DNA of 36,635 nt, from the NCBI GenBank assembly GCA_017303575.1, contig JAFLCL010000059.1, positions 1-36,635 on the forward strand, in the 5' to 3' direction. Every line of letters starts with the position of its first letter. Position 1 is the first letter of the stretch. Made by a program: the position numbers and the translations under genes. This document shows, piece after piece, positions 31,197 through 36,635 of this stretch. The notes beneath the pieces are model-generated. The model was not told where the DNA came from, ran no database searches, and was given only the letters and a program-made list of their open reading frames with translations. The stretch comes from Deltaproteobacteria bacterium. Lineage in GTDB: Bacteria > Myxococcota_A > Polyangia > Polyangiales > Sandaracinaceae.

Positions 31197-32357
31197 CTAG
31201 CGGCGGGCGAGCGGGGCGGGCGCGTACAGCCAGCCGGCGATGGGCAGATCGATGCGCGTCCAGCCGATGCGTGTGCCGCGGCCGCCCACGACGCGGGTGA
31301 CCAAGACCTCGGTGCCGTGGGCGAGCTCACCGACGGGCGACGCGTCCGAGTCGGGCGCGGTCCTCACGGTGCGAGCCCCGCTCGGATCGTCGACGAACCA
31401 GCGCCGCGAGCTCTCGCGTCGTCCCAGGGTCGCTTCGGTCTGGCTCAGCCGGCAGCCTCGCCCGTGGCGGAGCCAACCCCGGAGCGCCTCGCTGTCGGGG
31501 GTCGGCCCGAACCGCTCGCCGGGCTCGTAGGAGTCGGCGCAGTCGATCAGTCCCTCGACCGCATAGGGAGGCGCGTCGCGCACGAGGACGGACACGCTCG
31601 CAGCGCCATTCGTCGAGTGCACTTGGTAGAGCGCCGTCGGGTCGTCGAACAGTGGCTCGACGCACTGGATGAGCGCGCGCCCGCTCGCGGCCTCGGCATC
31701 GATCGCGACAGGCGCATCGCACTCGGCGAGCGCACCGAGCTCGGTCCCGCGGACGAGCGCGGTGACCCGACGTCGCAGCTCCTCCGAGCTCGTTGCCGTC
31801 CATGGCTCGGCGCGCACCACCCGATCGGCGAAGGCACGATCGCCCTCCCAGAGCGTCGCGTGCTCTGCGCGCACGCGCGGGTCACCGAGCTCGACCTCAC
31901 GCGCGAGGAGGATCGCAGCCGTCAGGTCATGGCCCCCCGCGCGGAGCGTGCGCGCGCGCTCGACGAGCGGGCAGTACCCGTGGATGCGCACGAGCGCATC
32001 GCGGAGCGGGTCCGACCACGTCTCGTGGCCATCTTCCTCGTCGAAACGCGCCGGGCGCATCTCGCGGTGCACGCCTGCAGGCGTGGCGCGCTCGACCTCG
32101 AACCGCGACAGACCTTCGAGGCACGGGATCTCCTGGAGGATTCCGTCTTCGTCGTCGGTCGCGTAGGACGCGCTGAACGCGCGAGAGAACGCGCGGACCG
32201 CGGCGGCGTGCTCCCCCGCGTGGTGCAGCCTTCTGCCTTCTTCGGCCAGCGCAGCCGGGTCGGGGTCGGGGGCGTCCTGCGCGCCGACCGAGATCGCCCC
32301 CACGAGGCCGAGGGCCGCGAACGACGCGGCAAGGCTGATCGTGGGCGCACGCTTCAT
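31197..32357 (-). CDS. Secreted protein with SH3-like C-terminal domain
   Basis: The ATG at 32357 gives a signal peptide (TISLAASFAALGLVGAISVGAQ). The first third is helical with a TPR-like AALAEEGRRLHHAGEHAAAVRAFSRAF stretch. The middle is unrecognised, with several Cys. The last 60 residues (RTVRTAPDSDASPVGEL, GTEVLVTRVV, IGWTRIDL, GWLYAPAPL) match the bacterial SH3 (SH3b) pattern often found in envelope proteins that bind peptidoglycan or peptides. 386 residues. It lies 34 bp after the glucanotransferase stop and 82 bp before the kinase start. Function unknown; periplasmic. Confidence 0.72.
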   Translation of the reverse strand: MKRAPTISLAASFAALGLVGAISVGAQDAPDPDPAALAEEGRRLHHAGEHAAAVRAFSRAFSASYATDDEDGILQEIPCLEGLSRFEVERATPAGVHREMRPARFDEEDGHETWSDPLRDALVRIHGYCPLVERARTLRAGGHDLTAAILLAREVELGDPRVRAEHATLWEGDRAFADRVVRAEPWTATSSEELRRRVTALVRGTELGALAECDAPVAIDAEAASGRALIQCVEPLFDDPTALYQVHSTNGAASVSVLVRDAPPYAVEGLIDCADSYEPGERFGPTPDSEALRGWLRHGRGCRLSQTEATLGRRESSRRWFVDDPSGARTVRTAPDSDASPVGELAHGTEVLVTRVVGGRGTRIGWTRIDLPIAGWLYAPAPLARR

Positions 32358-32391
32358 GGGTGCGAGCGTACCTCGGACGGTGCGCGGGGGT

Positions 32392-33984
32392 TCAGGCTCG
32401 CTCGTGTGTGCGCGCGGTCTCGGCGAGGAAGCGCATGCGTCCTCGCACGATGCCATCGCTCGCCAGCGCCTCGACGGTCCACGGCAGGCGCACGCTCCAG
32501 TTGTGCGGGCCGACAGTGTTCGGCGTGTTCACGCGCTCTCGCAGCGCGAGCACGTCGTGGATGGGCACGAGCGCTGCGACGCTGACGCTCGCCAGCGTGG
32601 TCTCGATCAGCGCGCGCCAGAGCGGCTCGGTGAAGCGCGCCGCAGGCGGTGGCTCGATCGGACTGCTCGGATGGGGCGCGGCGGGTGTGCCGTCCAGCGG
32701 CACGAGGCGCGGCAGCGCGAGCGCCGCCTTGCGCTCGTGCTCGGGCAGCTGCTCCCACCAGTCGACGAGGCTCTCGGTGTCGTGCGTGCCCGTCGTCGCG
32801 ACGCTCAGCGCGGGCCACGCGGTGGGATCACGGAAGCGTCCGCCTTCTTGCTCCCAGCGCATCACCCGGTAGCCGGGGATGCCGAGCTTCGCGAGCGAGG
32901 CGCGCACGAAGGGCGGGATGACGCCCAGATCCTCGGCGAGGATCTCGGTGCCCGACGACGCGAGCGCGCGCAGCACGGCCTCGCCTTGCGCGAGCTGAGC
33001 GGGCTGGGTGTTCGGGTAGAAGTAGTGTTCGCTCTTGTCGATCGGCCGGTGGTAGGTGCGGTAGAGGCCGACGACGTGATCGATGCGCACGCCGTCGTAG
33101 AGGCGGGCGGTGTGCGCGCCGCGGGCGACGAAGAGGTCGTAGCGTCGCGCGGCGATCGCGTCCCATCGGTACGGCGGAAGGCCCCACTCCTGGCCGTCGG
33201 CAGAGAAGGCATCGGGTGGGGCGCCGACCGTCGCATCGAAGCGGAAGAGCTCGCGGTGCGCCCACACGTCGGCGCTGTCGTCAGCGACCAAGAAAGGCTC
33301 GTCGCCGAAGAGCGAGACGCCGTCGTCGTGCATCGCGCGACGCGCAGCCTCGAGCTGATCGAAGCACAGGAATTGGAGGTAGCGGCGGAACGCGAGCTCG
33401 TCGGCGTGCTCCTCGCGGAACGGGGCCAGTGCGCTGGGCTCTGCGTCGCGGAGGCCCGCGGGCCAGCTGCGCCAGCCGGACGGATGCACGTGCTTGAGGG
33501 TGCGGAAGAGCGCGTAGGGCTCGAGCCAGTGCGCTTGCTGCACCTCGAACGCGGCGAGCGCGACACGACGCGGATGCGCGGCCGGCTGCGAGAGGAGGTG
33601 ATCGAAGCAGCGACGCAGCACACGGAGCTTGAGCCAGCGCGTCCCGCTGTGGTCGACGCTCGGCGACTCGCAGACCGCCGTCAGCGTGAGCCGCTCTTCG
33701 GGCGTGAGCGCGTCGATCCCTCCCAGCGTCACGAGCTCGGGCACCTCGGGCAGCGCGAGGTAGAGCGGATCGAGCGCATAGAACGAGCACGCCGCGTAGG
33801 GGCTCTCCTGCCCCGGCGAGGGCTCGAGCAGCGGCAGGGTGAGGATCCAGGAGAAGCCGCCCGTCTTGGCCCAGCGCGCGAGGGCGGCCAGGTCGGGGTA
33901 CTCGCCCACGCCCCACTCCCGGCCGGTGCGGACGGAGAAGAGAGGCGCGAGCAGGCCGAGCGAGCGACGCGTGAAGACGGTCAT
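32392..33984 (-). CDS. malQ: 4-alpha-glucanotransferase (GH77)
   Basis: 530 residues, normal for a compact bacterial MalQ/amylomaltase. The substrate-loop motif SPYAACSFYALDPLYL is at 61-76. GH77 catalytic residues are in place: nucleophile D302 (GVRIDHVVGLYR), acid/base E351 (AEDLGVIPP) and transition-state stabiliser D402 (GTHDTESLVDWW). The family's C-terminal motif NTPNTVGPHNWSVRLP is at 486-501. It transfers alpha-1,4-glucan segments between maltodextrins in the cytoplasm (glycogen/maltodextrin metabolism). It heads a minus-strand run of five genes, but its functional link to the downstream signalling and phosphatase genes is unclear. ATG 33984 is the only sensible start. Confidence 0.94.
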   Translation of the reverse strand: MTVFTRRSLGLLAPLFSVRTGREWGVGEYPDLAALARWAKTGGFSWILTLPLLEPSPGQESPYAACSFYALDPLYLALPEVPELVTLGGIDALTPEERLTLTAVCESPSVDHSGTRWLKLRVLRRCFDHLLSQPAAHPRRVALAAFEVQQAHWLEPYALFRTLKHVHPSGWRSWPAGLRDAEPSALAPFREEHADELAFRRYLQFLCFDQLEAARRAMHDDGVSLFGDEPFLVADDSADVWAHRELFRFDATVGAPPDAFSADGQEWGLPPYRWDAIAARRYDLFVARGAHTARLYDGVRIDHVVGLYRTYHRPIDKSEHYFYPNTQPAQLAQGEAVLRALASSGTEILAEDLGVIPPFVRASLAKLGIPGYRVMRWEQEGGRFRDPTAWPALSVATTGTHDTESLVDWWEQLPEHERKAALALPRLVPLDGTPAAPHPSSPIEPPPAARFTEPLWRALIETTLASVSVAALVPIHDVLALRERVNTPNTVGPHNWSVRLPWTVEALASDGIVRGRMRFLAETARTHERA

Positions 33985-34108
33985 GGGCCGCGAACCTACG
34001 CGACGGAGGTGCCGTGATCACGCGCCACGATCACGATCGACGATCGCGTGTCACGCGCGGTCCGCCACTGGTTGACGTGCCGCGCCGTTTGGGTGTGGGC
34101 TCTCCACC

Positions 34109-34384
34109 GTGGCTCCCAGACGACGCTTCTTCGCCGATCCCACGTTCAACGTGTCGTTGGTGGCCGTGGTGGTCACCCTCCTCGGGGTCATCGCCTACGG
34201 CACGCTCTCGCATCAGGGTGACTTCGCGCGCCCCTTCTTCACGATGCTCTGCCTCGCGCCGCTGGTCGCCCTCGTGCTGGTCAGCGCGGTCCTCGGCCGA
34301 CTGCTCGTGGGGAGCAGGCGTGAGCGCGAGCAGGCAGAGGTCGATCGGCTGATGGCGAAGAGCGAGGACGACGCGCGTCGCTGA
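34109..34384 (+). CDS. Small two-helix membrane protein
   Basis: Begins at GTG 34109; 91 residues. Two hydrophobic helices are visible (VSLVAVVVTLLGVIAYG and MLCLAPLVALVLVSAVLGRLLVG), followed by a charged C-terminal tail (SRREREQAEVDRLMAKSEDDARR). No family recognised. It is divergent from malQ, 125 bp apart. Confidence 0.55.
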   Translation: MAPRRRFFADPTFNVSLVAVVVTLLGVIAYGTLSHQGDFARPFFTMLCLAPLVALVLVSAVLGRLLVGSRREREQAEVDRLMAKSEDDARR

Positions 34385-34459
34385 CGTCCACGGGCGCACG
34401 CGAGCGCACGACGCTGAGAGACCTCGACATTCCGACGCGGCCCTGTGAGAACGTCGCGC

Positions 34460-35242
34460 ATGACCTTGCTCGACCGCTTCCGGCTGAACGACCGCATCGC
34501 CCTCGTGACCGGGGCCTCGAGCGGCATCGGCCGCGCCACGGCCCTCGCGCTCGCAGACGCGGGCGCCCACGTGGTTCTGGCCGCGAGGACCCGCGAGAAG
34601 CTCGACGAGGTCGCCCGCGCGATCGGTGCGCGGGCGCTCGTGGTGCCGACCGATGTCACCAAGCCGGCCGAGCTCGACGCGCTCGTCGCGCGCACGCTCG
34701 AGGCGCACGGCCGCATCGACGTGCTCGTGAACGTCGCGGGCGGGACGCCGCCCACCATCGCGCTCGCGGTCTCGGACGAGGACATGGCGGCTGCCTTCCA
34801 GTTCAACGTGACGTCGGCGTTCCACCTCGCGCGTGTGTGCGCGCCCCACCTCGCCAAGAACGCCGGCTCGATCGTCAGCATCTCGAGCGCGATGAGCCAT
34901 CGTGTGGACTCCGGCTTCGTCGCGTACGGCGCGGCCAAGGCGGCCCTCGATCACATGACGCGTCTGCTCGCCCACGAGTGGGCCCCGAAGATCCGCGTCA
35001 ACGCGATCGCTGTCGGCGCGACGCGCACCGAAGCGCTCGCGTTCGTGACCGCGATGCCCGGCGTGGAGGAGGGCATGGTGGCCAAGACCCCGATGGGCCG
35101 CCTCGGTGAGCCGGAGGACATCGCGCTCGCCGCGCTCTACCTCGCATCGCCCGCGTCGGCGTGGGTGACGGGGCAGATCCTCGCGGTTGACGGCGGCGCG
35201 CCCACCTCGGTGTGGCCCTTTCCGATCCCCAGCGGGCTCTGA
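34460..35242 (+). CDS. Short-chain dehydrogenase/reductase (SDR)
   Basis: ATG 34460 gives 260 residues, the usual classical-SDR length; a GTG at 34445 would add five. Cofactor motif TGASSGIG is at 17-24, with Arg-rich AARTREK after strand 2 suggesting NADP(H) preference. NVAG is at 91-94, N116 in FNVTS, the active-site S142/S143 in VSISSAM, then Y156 and K160 (YGAAK). The end (VTGQILAVDGGAP) is typical. Cytoplasmic oxidoreductase; the substrate cannot be told, as 3-oxoacyl-ACP-reductase-like and other SDRs share this layout. It is followed by a 395-bp region without a gene. Confidence 0.92.
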   Translation: MTLLDRFRLNDRIALVTGASSGIGRATALALADAGAHVVLAARTREKLDEVARAIGARALVVPTDVTKPAELDALVARTLEAHGRIDVLVNVAGGTPPTIALAVSDEDMAAAFQFNVTSAFHLARVCAPHLAKNAGSIVSISSAMSHRVDSGFVAYGAAKAALDHMTRLLAHEWAPKIRVNAIAVGATRTEALAFVTAMPGVEEGMVAKTPMGRLGEPEDIALAALYLASPASAWVTGQILAVDGGAPTSVWPFPIPSGL

Positions 35243-35440
35243 TGAGAAAGGCACCGCGAGGGGCACGCGGGCGGGGGTCGCAGCGCAGCGTCGGTGCGGA
35301 GACAACACGCGGAGCGGAGGCCTCCGCCCGCGTGACCCGTCCACTGGGTTTCATCTCGATGGCTCGCCCAGCGGACGGTGGGTAGCTGAGTTGGCCTGGG
35401 TCGAGGGACCTCTGGCGTGCGGATTGACCACATCTCACGC
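35243..35440. other. Intergenic region with GC-rich inverted repeat
   Basis: No coding signal is visible here. Arms CACGCGGGCGG (35264-35274) and CCGCCCGCGTG (35324-35334) are exact 11-base inverted repeats. A 14-base perfect palindrome (35314-35327) overlaps the second arm. It could act as the transcription end of the SDR gene, although no T-run is present. Confidence 0.35.
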
Positions 35441-35572
35441 GCTTCGAATCGGGCCGCAGACGTGGGGGGTCCGATGCTCAGACATCCTCGGCCTTCGGCC
35501 TGCGGAACTCGCCTGGACCCCCCACCTCCGCGTCCCTTCGGCTCGTGAATCGATTGTTTCTCGCTCCCTGAG
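35441..35572. repeat. Dispersed intergenic repeat, copy 2
   Basis: 132 bp, nearly identical to 15105-15237. Outer arms GTGGGGGGTCC (35462-35472) and GGACCCCCCAC (35515-35525) are an exact 11-bp inverted repeat enclosing ATCCTCGGCCTTCGGCCTGC. Ends with TCGTGAATCGATTGTTTCTC and CTGAG, shared with copy 1. It sits 66 bp before the next gene. Confidence 0.85.
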
Positions 35573-35637
35573 GCAATCGGGCAAAAGGGGCCGCTGCACG
35601 CGTGGCGGTGGGCCGCGCGCCGCTTCACGATCGCGGC

Positions 35638-36468
35638 ATGAAGGGCTCTTCCTCGTTGGACATCAGGCTCGTGGCGCTCGCGCTCCTCGTGTGCTGGCTG
35701 GCCAGCCCCGGTCGAGAGGCCTCGGCGCAGCGGACGGCGCGGCGCGCCGTTGCGACGCGAGACCTCGGGGCAGAGCTGGGGCGCATCGATCTCGACGCGT
35801 GCTTCGAGGACCCGGCGTGGGTGGACAGCGCGACGCGCGTCTCGGTGGTCGTGCACCCCGATGGCGTCTGGGCGCTCGCGCTCGACGGTGCCGTGACGGA
35901 CGCGAGCCACGCCTCGATGGCGCTCGCGCTCCGCACCTGCCTCGAGCAGGGGCTCCGCGCTGTGTGGGGCGAGGTGATCGCGCCTGCGCCGCGACGGGAC
36001 GAGGTGCACGTGCGCACGTTCGACTTCCGTGTGCACCACGAGGACCCGGTCGTGCGCCGTGCCGAGCTGCGCGAGCGCTTCGAGAGCGTGCGCCGCGATC
36101 TCTCTCGCTGCGTCATGGACCTACCCGGACGGCGTCTCGACGTGGTGCTTCGTCTCGGCGTCGACGGCCGCGTGGAGGCCGTCCTGCCGCGGCCCGACGT
36201 GAACCGAGGGATCTGCATCACCAACTCGCTCGGCACGTTCATGCCCGGCGCAGCGGTGACGCTCCGCGACACGATCGACGGTCGCGTGGCACCGCGCGCC
36301 GTGACCGCGGGCGAAGGAGAGCTCTGCGCGTGGGGTGGCCACCGCGGCCCGCCACCGCTCGACGAGGTGCGCACGTGCGCGGCGGGCCTGACCTGCTGCG
36401 CTGCAGGGGGGGCCGCGGGATCCGACTCCATCTGCATGCGCACCACGCACTGCCCCGCCTACCCGTGA
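35638..36468 (+). CDS. Secreted Cys-rich protein of unknown function
   Basis: ATG 35638 begins a signal peptide (VALALLVCWLASPGREASAQ). The 276-residue protein then has two similar-looking modules (LDACFED...VSVVVHPDGVWALALDG and LSRCVMD...VVLRLGVDGRVEAVLP). Both resemble the TonB-C/AgmX-type pattern of a Cys, a beta-hairpin and xVxxDGxV, seen in myxobacterial envelope proteins. A C-terminal Cys-rich tail (ELCAWGG, CAAGLTCCAAGG, ICMRTTHCPAYP) has six Cys and a CxxGxxCC arrangement that suggests a small disulfide knot. The function is unknown; it is probably periplasmic or surface-exposed. Confidence 0.7.
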   Translation: MKGSSSLDIRLVALALLVCWLASPGREASAQRTARRAVATRDLGAELGRIDLDACFEDPAWVDSATRVSVVVHPDGVWALALDGAVTDASHASMALALRTCLEQGLRAVWGEVIAPAPRRDEVHVRTFDFRVHHEDPVVRRAELRERFESVRRDLSRCVMDLPGRRLDVVLRLGVDGRVEAVLPRPDVNRGICITNSLGTFMPGAAVTLRDTIDGRVAPRAVTAGEGELCAWGGHRGPPPLDEVRTCAAGLTCCAAGGAAGSDSICMRTTHCPAYP

Positions 36469-36510
36469 CGACGGCGTCGCGGCGCACAGCTCGCGAGCGC
36501 TGGACCGTCT

Positions 36511-36635
36511 TCAGGTGCGTGGCGCGAGGCGATCGATCGGACGCCGACGCCGCCGTGCGAGCACCCCGAGGACGAGGAACCATCCCGCCGCACCCCCGCC
36601 GTCGCTGTGCCCGCGGCCGCCCGCGCTGCATGCGC
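36511..36635 (-). CDS. MYXO-CTERM protein, C-terminal fragment (5' end outside window)
   Basis: On the minus strand the last 40 codons of a gene are visible, ending in TGA at 36511-36513. They read ACSAGG, then GGGAAGWFLVLGVLA, then RRRRR and a short tail. A Cys near a Gly/Ser-rich segment, one short hydrophobic helix and an Arg cluster make the tripartite MYXO-CTERM sorting signal. The rest of the protein lies beyond the window, so its function is unknown. It is convergent with the gene ending at 36468. Confidence 0.75.
   Translation of the reverse strand, partial: ACSAGGRGHSDGGGAAGWFLVLGVLARRRRRPIDRLAPRT

Overview
The window is uniformly GC-rich DNA that looks like Myxococcota, probably Polyangiales and perhaps Sandaracinaceae-like. 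Three proteins carry MYXO-CTERM-type tails (short Cys motif, one membrane helix, Arg cluster). Many lipoproteins have Asp-Ala-rich linkers just after the lipobox, and there are FG-GAP propellers and many secreted proteins of unknown function. I saw no tRNA, rRNA, CRISPR array, insertion sequence or prophage. The taxonomic call is inference.

Layout: 1-1560 is the 3' part of a seven-repeat FG-GAP surface protein. 5093-1625 (minus) is an operon-like run: unknown lipoprotein, purple-acid-phosphatase-like lipoprotein, small secreted protein and ferritin-like diiron protein. 5156-5902 is RNase HI with an N-terminal extension, followed by an alpha/beta hydrolase (minus), a di-heme c-type lipoprotein and another unknown lipoprotein.

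The most coherent system is the iron/heme island at about 8331-19307. Four Fur-box-like palindromes (8332, 8372, 9114, 15344) sit in front of (a) a tiny ORF and a [2Fe-2S] thioredoxin-fold ferredoxin, (b) a TonB-dependent receptor with heme-receptor FRAP/NPNL motifs, a lipoprotein made of three tandem HmuY domains and a large kelch-type lipoprotein, and (c) a tightly overlapping imelysin / di-heme oxidoreductase / imelysin cluster. I infer that surface HmuY domains capture heme or iron, the receptor imports it, and the imelysin/di-heme/kelch lipoproteins handle iron or heme in the periplasm. The three-domain HmuY, the kelch partner and the shared Fur control make this the best candidate for an undescribed variant system.

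19357-20664 holds a degraded Rpn-type nuclease gene, a methyltransferase (minus) and a one-helix membrane protein. 20764-27434 is a cell-surface block: a heparinase-II/III-like lyase with MYXO-CTERM, an overlapping FHA / zinc-ribbon / membrane-helix / transglutaminase-like fusion, and a large FG-GAP lipoprotein with six 96-bp Cys-rich repeats and a MYXO-CTERM. 33984-27409 (minus) is a five-gene run: 4-alpha-glucanotransferase, SH3-like secreted protein, orphan sensor histidine kinase, PhoD-like phosphatase and a membrane protein. 34109-36468 holds a small membrane protein, an SDR oxidoreductase and a secreted Cys-rich protein. The window ends inside a minus-strand gene whose last 40 codons are a MYXO-CTERM.

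A 132-133 bp intergenic repeat with a GC-rich inverted repeat occurs twice (15105-15237 and 35441-35572). It is not explained by any gene.
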